Of a DNA stretch of 50,341 nt, positions 1 to 7,785 are shown one piece after another; the stretch's first letter is position 1, and every line of letters starts with the position of its first letter. The notes beneath the pieces were generated by a model. It was not told the DNA's origin and searched no databases. It saw nothing but the letters and a program-made list of their open reading frames with translations. The translations under genes were made by a program, and so were the position numbers. Source of the stretch: Candidatus Eiseniibacteriota bacterium (GTDB taxonomy: Bacteria; Eisenbacteria; RBG-16-71-46; CAIMUX01; WJJG01); the NCBI GenBank assembly GCA_023129715.1, contig JAGMBO010000096.1:1-50341 (forward strand), given 5' to 3'.

Positions 1-1187
1 ATCGCCGCGCCCCCGACCGCCGCGCCGGCCGCGCCGGCGTCGGCCGCGTGACCGTCGCCGAAGAGATCGATCTGCAACTCCCCCGGCGCCTGCAGCGAGC
101 TGAGCTCGACACCCAGATTGCGGATCCCCGCGCGCCGCGTGCGCAGGCTGCGCAGCAACAGGCGCGCACTCGAGAAGAGCTTCTCGGTGACCGCGCCCCC
201 ACCCACCAGGCGCACGCCGCGACTCACCCGATCCCCGTCCGCCCAGCGCAAGTGCACGCGCACCGCTCCCGGCTCGGCGGCCAGGCGCCGCGCCTGGGCC
301 GCCGAGCGCTCGACGAGATAATGGAGCATGCCCTCCAGCGCCACGCGGTCGGTTTGCGGTTCATCGAACGAGGTCTCCCGGCGGATCGAACGCGGCAACT
401 CGCGCGCCTCAAGCACGCGCGTCTCGCGCCCCCGCGCCCGGGCCGCGATCGCCAGCCCCAGCTCCCCGAAGAGGTCGCGCAGCTGGGCGTGGGAGAGCCG
501 GCGCACTTCCGCGCTGCGCTCGATCCCCATCTCGCGCAGCAGCGCCGCGCGGCGCGGCCCCACCCCGGGAAGTTCCTCGACCGCCCGGCGGCCGACGAAG
601 GCGAACTCACCACCGGGGCGCAGCCAGGCGAAGCCGCCCGGTTTCGCCTGGCGCGTGACCATCCTCGCAACCATGCGGTTGGTCGCCAGTCCCAGAGAGA
701 CACTCAGCCCCGTCTCGGTGCGGATGCGCCGCTGGAGGCGCGCCGCGGCCCGGACGAGGTGGCCATGGAGGCGCTCGGTTCCGCTGAGATCGACCAGGGC
801 ATCATCGAGATAGGTTTCGAGATTCGGCGAGAGCTCGGCGGCCAAGGCGAAGACCTGTTCGGCGAAGGCGCGATAGGTCGGCGCGTGTCCGGCGAGCATG
901 ACCAAGTCGGGACAGAGGCGCCGCGCCTCGTGGAGGGGCGTCCCCGCCCGGACGCCGCAGGCGCGCGCCTCGTAGGACGCGCTGGCCACGACGCCGGAAC
1001 CGACGGCCACGGGCCGATTGCCCAGGGCCGGATGGCGAAGCTGCTCGACAGAGGCGAAGAAGGCATCGATATCGAGATGGAGAATCGCGGGGTGATCTCC
1101 CCAGTGCGGTCCGGGACTCAACGGCAGGCGCCGGCGCACGGCGGATCCCGGAGTCCCTCGGAAGCCAGCTCCGCGCGGCGGGCACAT
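1..1187 (-). CDS. dinB: Y-family DNA polymerase (DinB/Pol IV type), 3' end beyond window
   Basis: Translesion polymerase, last gene of the lexA operon; the frame runs off the left edge, so the C-terminus may be incomplete. Visible: palm start HLDIDAFFASVEQ (metal Asp about residue 39, steric-gate Phe about 44), helix-hairpin-helix segment VEELPGVGPRRAALLREMG, little-finger region, and near the edge QIDLF, a canonical beta-clamp binding motif. The usual S-L/I-D-E-A catalytic motif reads YLDDALVDLSG, so the second catalytic carboxylate (E104 in E. coli Pol IV) is Asp (about residue 129). I chose ATG 1187; a GTG at 1139 in the same frame is an alternative and no strong ribosome site decides. SOS control is inferred from the shared operon with lexA. 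DinB rather than inactive ImuB is favoured because the acidic positions and clamp motif are present. Confidence 0.9.
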   Translation of the reverse strand, partial: MCPPRGAGFRGTPGSAVRRRLPLSPGPHWGDHPAILHLDIDAFFASVEQLRHPALGNRPVAVGSGVVASASYEARACGVRAGTPLHEARRLCPDLVMLAGHAPTYRAFAEQVFALAAELSPNLETYLDDALVDLSGTERLHGHLVRAAARLQRRIRTETGLSVSLGLATNRMVARMVTRQAKPGGFAWLRPGGEFAFVGRRAVEELPGVGPRRAALLREMGIERSAEVRRLSHAQLRDLFGELGLAIAARARGRETRVLEARELPRSIRRETSFDEPQTDRVALEGMLHYLVERSAAQARRLAAEPGAVRVHLRWADGDRVSRGVRLVGGGAVTEKLFSSARLLLRSLRTRRAGIRNLGVELSSLQAPGELQIDLFGDGHAADAGAAGAAVGGAA

Positions 1188-1206
1188 CCCGCCGATCCCA
1201 TGCGGT

Positions 1207-1293
1207 CCGTTCGACCCCTGCGCGTCCGAGCTTCGTGCAGAGCCGTTCGCCCCCTGCATACCCGGGATTCGTGCAGAGCCGTTCAGCCCTCGT
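1207..1293. repeat. 36-bp tandem repeat between the small SOS gene and dinB
   Basis: Two full copies (1207-1242, 1243-1278) and a partial third (1279-1293) of a unit that starts CCGTTC and ends TTCGTGCAGAG. The third copy overlaps the last codons of the upstream small gene. The copies differ in the middle but keep both ends. Nothing identifies a function; it may be an mRNA spacer or replication-slippage product. Confidence 0.7.
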
Positions 1294-1537
1294 ACATCAC
1301 ACATTCGGCTTTCCATGTCAGATCTCCGGCATCGAAACAGAGTTGGTAAACGTCACCACTCTCCGCCGTGACCGAGAAGTAGTGGCGCGCCCGCCGCCCT
1401 TCACGATCCATCCAGCGCGTGTTGACCCGCAGGAGGCGAATGCGTTGCTGGCCGCGCTTGAACACCTGCGGTGTGATTTCCCCGCCGCGGAAGTCGGCGC
1501 GCACCGCAACTGGTTCATCGAGTGTTTCCCACTGCAT
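1283..1537 (-). CDS. small DUF6504-like protein of the SOS operon
   Basis: An 84-residue protein between lexA and dinB, same strand, 115 bp and 95 bp from its neighbours. The pattern EPVAVR, then a Phe-x-Arg-Gly stretch, a conserved Trp (RWMD), a FSVTAESGDVYQLCFD strand pair and a late Trp resembles the DUF6504 proteins that accompany Y-family polymerases in actinobacteria. The family name is from memory of the pattern, not a search. No catalytic motif is visible. Its place in the operon suggests an accessory role in SOS mutagenesis, perhaps a polymerase partner. Start ATG 1537 follows a GAGGA-like site. Confidence 0.75.
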   Translation of the reverse strand: MQWETLDEPVAVRADFRGGEITPQVFKRGQQRIRLLRVNTRWMDREGRRARHYFSVTAESGDVYQLCFDAGDLTWKAECVMYEG

Positions 1538-1652
1538 TGCCGCGCATCCTCACGGGCCATGCCCGCGCCCGTCGTTCGGCCGCGGGCCCCTCCGCCACAC
1601 CCCACGCCGACCCAGAACGACTGCACCCACCTTCCCGACTTCCCCGGACGAC

Positions 1653-2252
1653 CTAGAAACGCCGCAAGAGCCCGACGACCTTTCCCGCCAGGCGAAAGAA
1701 GGGATCGTTGTGCGGAATGTGGAGAATCTCGTAGTCGGGATTGGCCGGATGGAGTTCCCACCCGCCGCGCCGGCGCTGGAGGCGCTTGACCGTGACCTCC
1801 TGCTCGGCGCCCAGGTAGGCGATGACGAGATCTCCGCTCGCCGCTGATGCGTCGGGATCGACGATCACGTAGTCCCCATCCAAGATCCCCTCGCCGGTCA
1901 TGCTCGCACCCTTCACCCGGACACTGAACCGCCCCCGGCGAGCCCCCATGAACTCCGGGGTCATGTGTCCTTCGATCTCTTCCCAGGCGATCAGGGGTTG
2001 CCCTGCGGCAACCCGGCCCACGATCGGCACGCCGAGATCGCGGCGGCTGCGCGGGGTGAGCATCCAACGATGCCTCGCGCGACGGAGGAATCCCTTGGCC
2101 GCCAGCGCCTCGAGGTGCTGGAAGATGGTGGCCGGGGAAGCGAGGCGGAGCCGGCGGGCGATCTCCCGGATCGAGGGGAAGCGTCCCTCTGCTTCCACGC
2201 TCTCCAGAATCACGTCGAGAACGGCTTGTTGCCGGGGGGTGAGCCTTTCCAT
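1653..2252 (-). CDS. lexA: LexA SOS repressor
   Basis: SOS repressor and self-cleaving S24 peptidase, 199 residues, the usual LexA length. N-terminal winged helix begins MERLTPRQQAVLDVI and contains PSIREIARRLRLASPATIFQHL. Cleavage site in VGRVAAGQP (Ala-Gly). Catalytic Ser in VKGASMTGEGI and catalytic Lys in EVTVKRL. The frame stays open 73 codons further upstream, but ATG 2252 is preceded by GGAGGTGAAACG and matches the family N-terminus, so I start there. First gene of an operon with the DUF6504-like gene and dinB. Autoregulation is expected because a LexA palindrome lies in its promoter (2421-2449). Confidence 0.97.
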   Translation of the reverse strand: MERLTPRQQAVLDVILESVEAEGRFPSIREIARRLRLASPATIFQHLEALAAKGFLRRARHRWMLTPRSRRDLGVPIVGRVAAGQPLIAWEEIEGHMTPEFMGARRGRFSVRVKGASMTGEGILDGDYVIVDPDASAASGDLVIAYLGAEQEVTVKRLQRRRGGWELHPANPDYEILHIPHNDPFFRLAGKVVGLLRRF

Positions 2253-2420
2253 CGTTTCACCTCCGATCCCGCTTCCCCGGGCCACGGGGGGGGCGGGGGG
2301 CCCCCTCCTCCTCGGGAATGTTGCATGAATCCAGGACCCGCTCCCTCCGGTAGGTGTCCGATCCTTCCGGTGGCAGTCCCCGCACCGGCGGAGCGGGCCC
2401 TGTTCCATGGCAGTGAGCGC

Positions 2421-2449
2421 AGCATACCGAACAATCGTTCGGTATGCAA
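2421..2449 (-). promoter_or_regulatory. lexA promoter with LexA operator filling the spacer
   Basis: On the minus strand -35 TTGCAT (2444-2449), a 17-bp spacer and -10 TATGCT (2421-2426). The spacer and its edges form a perfect inverted repeat, arms GCATACCGAAC (2422-2432) and GTTCGGTATGC (2437-2447) around AATC. The core CGAAC-N4-GTTCG is the Gram-positive/actinobacterial-type LexA box. A bound LexA dimer would cover the whole promoter. The predicted leader to the lexA ATG is about 160 nt. It begins 38 bp after the lipB-lipA stop codon, so this is a separate transcription unit or an internal promoter. Confidence 0.9.
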
Positions 2450-2486
2450 GCATTAAATCGGTGGCGGTCACCGGCAGTCCGAAATA

Positions 2487-4127
2487 TCAGAGGCTCGCCG
2501 CGGCGTGGTAGGAACTGCGCACCATCGGGCCCGACTCGACGTGGACGAAACCGAGTTCCCGGGCCTGGGCGCCGCAGGCGGTGAACTCGGCGGGGGTGTA
2601 GTAGCGTTTCACCGGCACCATGGTCCCCGTCGGCTGCAAGTACTGCCCGATCGTCACCCGCTGGCAGCCAGCGGTGCGTAGGTCGCGCAGCAACTCGCCG
2701 ATCTCGCGGGGCGATTCCCCGAGTCCCACCATGAATCCCGATTTCGTCGCCAGCCCCTGGGCCGCCGCGCGGGCGAGCAAGGTCAGGGAACGCCGGTACC
2801 CGGCGCCCGGGCGCACCTGAGGGTAGAGCCGCGCCACCGTCTCGACATTGTGGTTGAGGATCTCGGGCCGCGCGGCGAAGACTTGGTCCTGGTCGGCTTC
2901 ACGGCCGGCGAAGTCGGGAATCAGCACCTCGACGGTCGCCTGCGGCACCCGCGCGCGCAGCGCCGCGATGGTGCCCACGAAATGTCCGGCGCCTCCGTCG
3001 GGCAGATCGTCACGCGTCACCGAGGTGACGACGACATGACGCAATCCGAGCAAGGCCGCCGCCCGCGCCACCTCGGCCGGTTCGCGCGGATCGGGACCCG
3101 GGAGCGCCGCCCCCCGCTCCACCGCGCAAAACCGGCATCCCCGGGTGCAGGTCGTGCCGAGAATCATGAACGTCGCCGTGCCTGCATTCCAGCATTCGTG
3201 GCAATTCGGACAGCGGGCGCGCTCACAAACCGTCTCCACCTTGCTCCGCCGCAAGACCGCGCGCACCCGTGCATAGCCCGACCCACCCGGCAGCCGCACG
3301 CGCAGCCAAGCCGGCTTGCGCGCCCCGCGCCGGGCCGCGTTGCGCAGCCGACGTAAGAGCTCGGCCCCACTCTGCTCATCAACCACCGCTCCCGCCGCGA
3401 GGCGCTGAAAGTCGATCCGGAAAGCCTCACCGACGTGCCGCTCGAGGCGCGCGGCCACCGCGGCCACCGCCTCGTCGCCGACCTCCGCGGCAGCCCGCGC
3501 GCGGCCCGGAAACCAGGAGCGCGCGGCGTCTCCCCCCCGGGGGTCGACGCCCGCCCCCTCCAGCGAGGTAACCCGCTCCCCGGAAAGGCCGCAGGGGATG
3601 ATTCGCTCAAACCCCGCATGGGCGTGGGCGCGGACATTGAAGGCGAGGCCGTGAAGACTGATCCAGCGCGATACACGAACCCCGATGGCCGCGATCTTGG
3701 CGCTCTGCTGTGCTCCCCCGACCCAGACACCCGTCAGCCCCGGGCGGCGGAATCCCTCGAGGCGATAGTCGCTCAGGGTGCCCAGGACACACTCCTCGAG
3801 CAGCGTGATGTAGCGGCGCACCGTGCAGTCGTGGGCCTTCAGATCCGCCAGCAGATACGCGGTCAGCTGTCCCGGCCCATGGTAGGTCACATCCCCGCCC
3901 CGGTCGGTGCGCACGACCGTGACCCCGTCGGGTTGCAGCACGTGACGCTCGTCGGCGTGGCGTCCGAGGGTGACGACCGGATGGTGTTCGAGCAGCAGAA
4001 GCGTGTCGGGCAATTCGAGGCGCCGGCGCAACTCCCAGATCTGCTGCTGCACGCGCCGCATCGGCTCGTAGGCGCAGTGACCGGCAAGTAGAACGGCGAG
4101 CCCGTGCCAGCGGGAACGCTCAGGCAT
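2487..4127 (-). CDS. fused octanoyltransferase-lipoyl synthase (LipB-LipA)
   Basis: One 546-residue chain carrying both lipoate-assembly steps. LipB part (about 1-245): RGGDVTYHGPGQLTAY, catalytic Lys144 in SAKIAAIG and catalytic Cys179 in IPCGL; it transfers octanoate from ACP to the lipoyl domain. LipA part (about 275-546): auxiliary cluster Cys301/306/312 (C-x4-C-x5-C), radical-SAM CTRGCRFC with Cys327/331/334, and terminal RSSY, which supplies the serine ligand; it inserts two sulfurs at C6 and C8. A roughly 30-residue Ala/Arg-rich linker joins them with no stop or frameshift. It overlaps the end of lpd by 8 bp, so it is translationally coupled to a lipoate-using enzyme. Both domains have all key residues, so both are probably active. 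Confidence 0.95.
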   Translation of the reverse strand: MPERSRWHGLAVLLAGHCAYEPMRRVQQQIWELRRRLELPDTLLLLEHHPVVTLGRHADERHVLQPDGVTVVRTDRGGDVTYHGPGQLTAYLLADLKAHDCTVRRYITLLEECVLGTLSDYRLEGFRRPGLTGVWVGGAQQSAKIAAIGVRVSRWISLHGLAFNVRAHAHAGFERIIPCGLSGERVTSLEGAGVDPRGGDAARSWFPGRARAAAEVGDEAVAAVAARLERHVGEAFRIDFQRLAAGAVVDEQSGAELLRRLRNAARRGARKPAWLRVRLPGGSGYARVRAVLRRSKVETVCERARCPNCHECWNAGTATFMILGTTCTRGCRFCAVERGAALPGPDPREPAEVARAAALLGLRHVVVTSVTRDDLPDGGAGHFVGTIAALRARVPQATVEVLIPDFAGREADQDQVFAARPEILNHNVETVARLYPQVRPGAGYRRSLTLLARAAAQGLATKSGFMVGLGESPREIGELLRDLRTAGCQRVTIGQYLQPTGTMVPVKRYYTPAEFTACGAQARELGFVHVESGPMVRSSYHAAASL

Positions 4128-5628
4128 GCAGCCCTTCTCCGAGTGCCATCCCGATCGCCTCCGGGATCGCCTCGGACAGCGTCGGGTGGGCGTGAACCGT
4201 CTCTAGAACATCCCTCGCCGGAATCCCGCAGCGACCGATCAACGCCAGTTCGGCGATCGACTCGTCCGCCCCCGGCCCCACGATCTGCGCGCCGAGCAGC
4301 CGTTGACTCCGGCGGTCCAAGATCACCTTGACCAGTCCCCGTGTTTCCCCCTCGGCGACCGCCCGACCGCTGGCCCGAAACGGAAAGCGACCGATCGAGA
4401 CCTCCACCCCCTGCGCGCGCGCCTCGGCCTCGGTCAGGCCGACGGACGCCACCGGGGGATGGGTGAAGACTACTCCGGGGATCCAGCGTGCCTTGAGATC
4501 GGCACGCGGCTCTCCGGCCGCATGCTCGGCGGCTTGGAGCCCCTCGGCCGAGGCGGCATGGGCCAGCAGCGGTGGGCCGATCAGGTCCCCGATCGCGTAG
4601 AGCCCCGGGACCCCGGTGCGGCACTGTGTATCCACCGCAAGAAACGGCCCGGGGCTCTCCACGCCGATCGCCTCGAGTCCCAGATCGGTGGTGTTGCCCG
4701 CGACACCGACCGCCACCAAGATGCGATCGACCTCGAGCTCCGCCTCCTTGGACGCCGCGCCTCGGGGCGCGCGCTGCGCAGCGGGGGATCGTCCCCCCGC
4801 GGGGGCCTCCGCCGGCGCCAGCCGGCAGCGCAGTCCACCGTCGCCCGGCGTCACCTCCGCCAGGATCGTCGCCAGGCGCACGCGCACCCGGCGACGCGCC
4901 AGGGCGGTCTTCAGCTCGCCCGCCACCTCCACATCCTGGCCCGGGAGGATCTGCGGCATCATCTCGACCACCGTGACCTCCGCGCCGAAGCTGCGGAAGA
5001 TCTCGGCGAACTCCAGACCGATTGCCCCAGCCCCGACGATCAGGATGCGGCGTGGAACCTCGCGCAGGCCAAGGGCGTCGCGGCTCGAGAGCACGCGCTC
5101 ACCGTCGAATGGCAGATTGGGCAGGGCACGGGCTCGCGCCCCGGTCGCCAGGATCACCTTGCGCGCCAAGACCTGCTCGTCCGAATCCGCGGCGGCGCCT
5201 TCGCGCTCCCGCCCCGCGCCGGCCGTGATGCCGATCCGGAAGCCTTCCTCCCGGCGCGCGATCAGCCGCCCACTGCCCCGGATCAGCGTCACCCGGCCCT
5301 CGCGCAGTAGCACGCTGACGCCCTTGACCAGTCGGTCCACGGCCTGTCGCGAGCGTCGCACCGCCGCGTCATAGTCGGCCGTGACGTCGCCGGTCGCGAT
5401 CCCAAAGGAACGCGCCTCCCCCACCGTTCTCAGAACGTGCGCCGCCCGCAGGAGCGCTTTGGTCGGAATACAGCCCCAATTGAGGCAGACGCCGCCGATC
5501 TCTTCGCGTTCGATCAGCGCCGTGCGCAGTCCACGCCGGGCCGCGCGCAACGCGGCCACGTAGCCGCCCGGGCCGCCGCCGATCACGGCCAGATCAACCT
5601 CTCGCGCCTCGCGCGTCTCGCTCGCCAT
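4120..5628 (-). CDS. lpd: dihydrolipoamide dehydrogenase (E3)
   Basis: FAD/NAD-dependent E3 subunit, 502 residues, re-oxidising lipoyl groups of 2-oxoacid dehydrogenase or glycine-cleavage complexes. FAD motif VIGGGPGGYVAA (about 15-26), redox pair Cys48/Cys53 in GGVCLNWGC, NAD motif IVGAGAIGLEFAE near 200, FAD Asp in YAIGD, and C-terminal base HAHPTLSE. A Pro/Ala-rich insert (PAEAPAGGRSP to ASKEAE) interrupts the NAD domain and is unusual for the family. First gene of an operon with lipB-lipA. Start ATG 5628 sits after GGGAGTAAAGG. The absence of E1/E2 genes here leaves the partner complex unknown. Confidence 0.95.
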   Translation of the reverse strand: MASETREAREVDLAVIGGGPGGYVAALRAARRGLRTALIEREEIGGVCLNWGCIPTKALLRAAHVLRTVGEARSFGIATGDVTADYDAAVRRSRQAVDRLVKGVSVLLREGRVTLIRGSGRLIARREEGFRIGITAGAGREREGAAADSDEQVLARKVILATGARARALPNLPFDGERVLSSRDALGLREVPRRILIVGAGAIGLEFAEIFRSFGAEVTVVEMMPQILPGQDVEVAGELKTALARRRVRVRLATILAEVTPGDGGLRCRLAPAEAPAGGRSPAAQRAPRGAASKEAELEVDRILVAVGVAGNTTDLGLEAIGVESPGPFLAVDTQCRTGVPGLYAIGDLIGPPLLAHAASAEGLQAAEHAAGEPRADLKARWIPGVVFTHPPVASVGLTEAEARAQGVEVSIGRFPFRASGRAVAEGETRGLVKVILDRRSQRLLGAQIVGPGADESIAELALIGRCGIPARDVLETVHAHPTLSEAIPEAIGMALGEGLHA

Positions 5629-5723
5629 CCTTTACTCCCGCCTCGCCACGCACTTACATCGCACGCTAGCATACAGACGGCAACCCAACAAGGCGCCCGC
5701 CCTCATCACGCGGCCCTGACGCT

Positions 5724-5752
5724 TTGACCCGCGGGCACGGGCACTCTAGTAT
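5724..5752 (+). promoter_or_regulatory. candidate sigma70-type promoter of nadE
   Basis: TTGACC (5724-5729), 17-bp spacer, TAGTAT (5747-5752), about 90 bp before the nadE start in the intergenic region divergent from lpd. Confidence 0.55.
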
Positions 5753-5841
5753 CCCTCTCGAGCGCGGGGCGCGGGGCGCGGCGCGCTGCGCCCATCCACC
5801 GGCAGGGAAACGCGTCCGGAGACCGGCAAGGGGAAGGTGCC

Positions 5842-7740
5842 ATGCATGTACGCCACTGCCTGCGCATCGCCTTGGCTCAGATCGACACCACCGTCGGCGA
5901 CCTGACGGGCAACGTCCGTCGCGTCCGTGACGCCTGGGAACGCGCCCTCGAGTCGCACGCCGATCTGGTCGTCTTCCCCGAACTGACTCTCACCGGCTAT
6001 CCACCGGAAGACCTGCTGCTCAAGCCCTCCTTCCTCGAAGACTCCCGCGCCGCACTGGAAGCGCTCGCGCCACAGCTCACCCGAGGGATCGTCTTCGTCG
6101 GTTTCGCCGATCCGGGACCGGCCGGCCCCCACAACGCCGCCGCCGTGATTACCGATGGCCGGGTGCGCGACATCTACCACAAATGCACGCTGCCGAATTA
6201 CGGCGTCTTCGATGAGAGGCGCTACTTCGCCGCCGGTGACCGTTGTCCCGTCTACACCTGCGGGCCCTGGCGGCTGGCGGTCAACATCTGTGAGGATCTC
6301 TGGGTCAGCGGCGGGGTGCCGACCCTACAAGCGAGTGAGGGAAGGGCCAATGTGATCGTCAATCTCTCCGCATCGCCCTATCATGCGCGTAAGGGGCGCC
6401 TGCGTGAGGAACTGATCACGACCCGCGCCCGGCAGCTCGGTCTCGCCGTCCTGCAGACCAACCTGATCGGGGGGCAGGACGAACTCGTCTTCGACGGCCA
6501 GAGCCTCGCCGCCGATGCAACCGGCCGCCTGCTCGGCCGGGCCGCGCAGTTCCGCGAAGACCTGCTGATTGTCGATCTCCCCCTCCAGGCAACCCAGACC
6601 ACTGCCCCCCCCGTGGACGCATCCGCCGCCGATCCCGGGGGCGCATCCGCCGCCGATGCCACGCGGCGCGGCACTCACGTCCCCGCAACGTCTCCGCTGA
6701 GCACGTCGGGCAACCCCGCCGATCCCACCGATGGGGGTCGTTTCGTCGGCCCCCACTTCCGGGGCACCGCGCCGCCCATCGAGAGCCTGCGGCTCGACTG
6801 CCGCCCTCTGGAGGGCTGCGCTCCGACGCCCCATCCCTGCCGGCAGCCCGCGCCGGAAACATCGATCCGCCTCGAATTGGGAGAAGAAGAGGAAGTCTAC
6901 CGGGCGCTGACGCTGGCACTCGCCGACTACGTGCACAAGAACGGCTTCCGGGGTGTCGTCCTGGGCATCAGCGGGGGGATCGACTCGGCGCTGACGGCCG
7001 TCATCGCCGTCGATGCCTTGGGCGCCGGGGCGGTCGTCGGGATCTCGATGCCTTCCCGTTACACCTCCGCGGAAACCCGCGCGGATGCCCGCCGGCTGGC
7101 CGAGAATCTGGGCATCGCCTTCCACGAGGTGCCGGTCGATGATCTCTTCGCCCAGACCTGCCGCCAACTCGACCCGCTCTTCGGCGACCGGCAGCCGGAC
7201 CAGACCGAAGAGAACATCCAGGCCCGCATCCGCGGCATGCTATTGATGGCCTACTCGAACAAGTTCGGGCATCTCGTCCTCGCCACGGGAAACAAGAGCG
7301 AGGTCGCCGTCGGCTACTGCACGCTTTATGGCGACATGGTCGGCGGCTTCGCGGTGCTCAAGGACATCCTCAAGACCCATGTCTACGAATTGGCGCGCTG
7401 GCGCAACACCCAGGCCCCGGAGCCCGCGCCGATTCCACAGGCAACCCTCGAACGCCCCCCGAGCGCCGAACTCCGCGCCGGCCAGAAGGACACCGACTCG
7501 CTCCCGCCCTATGAGACGCTCGATCCGATCGTCAGGGCGTTCGTCGAGGACGACGCCGCCCCGCGCGACCTGCGCGCGGCCGGATTCCCCGCCGCGCTCG
7601 TCGATCGCGTCTTCCGCATGATCCAGGGCAATGAATACAAACGACGGCAGGCGGCCCCCGGCATCAAGATCACCCCGCGCGCCTTCGGGCGCGACCGGCG
7701 CTATCCCCTGACCAATCGCTACGTGCCGGGACAGCGCTGA
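5842..7740 (+). CDS. nadE: glutamine-dependent NAD+ synthetase
   Basis: Last step of NAD synthesis: amidates nicotinic acid adenine dinucleotide using glutamine. The N-terminal nitrilase-fold glutaminase shows the triad Glu47 (FPELTLTGYPPEDLL), Lys114 (YHKCTLPNYGVFDE) and Cys150 (VNICEDLW). The C-terminal ATP-pyrophosphatase domain has GISGGIDSAL (about 373-382), then EENIQARIRG and TGNKSEVAVGYCTLYGDM. Length 632. Between domains (about 246-345) is a Pro/Ala/Thr-rich insert with a 15-bp direct repeat (6619-6633, 6643-6657), unlike the short linker in related enzymes. The ATG follows GGGGAAGGTGCC. Functionally linked to the distant pncA-pncB operon. Confidence 0.96.
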   Translation: MHVRHCLRIALAQIDTTVGDLTGNVRRVRDAWERALESHADLVVFPELTLTGYPPEDLLLKPSFLEDSRAALEALAPQLTRGIVFVGFADPGPAGPHNAAAVITDGRVRDIYHKCTLPNYGVFDERRYFAAGDRCPVYTCGPWRLAVNICEDLWVSGGVPTLQASEGRANVIVNLSASPYHARKGRLREELITTRARQLGLAVLQTNLIGGQDELVFDGQSLAADATGRLLGRAAQFREDLLIVDLPLQATQTTAPPVDASAADPGGASAADATRRGTHVPATSPLSTSGNPADPTDGGRFVGPHFRGTAPPIESLRLDCRPLEGCAPTPHPCRQPAPETSIRLELGEEEEVYRALTLALADYVHKNGFRGVVLGISGGIDSALTAVIAVDALGAGAVVGISMPSRYTSAETRADARRLAENLGIAFHEVPVDDLFAQTCRQLDPLFGDRQPDQTEENIQARIRGMLLMAYSNKFGHLVLATGNKSEVAVGYCTLYGDMVGGFAVLKDILKTHVYELARWRNTQAPEPAPIPQATLERPPSAELRAGQKDTDSLPPYETLDPIVRAFVEDDAAPRDLRAAGFPAALVDRVFRMIQGNEYKRRQAAPGIKITPRAFGRDRRYPLTNRYVPGQR

Positions 7741-7785
7741 CCCGCGGCGCCGGGATCGCGCCGACCCGCCCACAGCGAGGCGCAC

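Noticed and set aside
1207-1293. 36-bp repeat as a possible CRISPR fragment
   Set aside because: Copies are contiguous with no spacer, and no cas genes are present.
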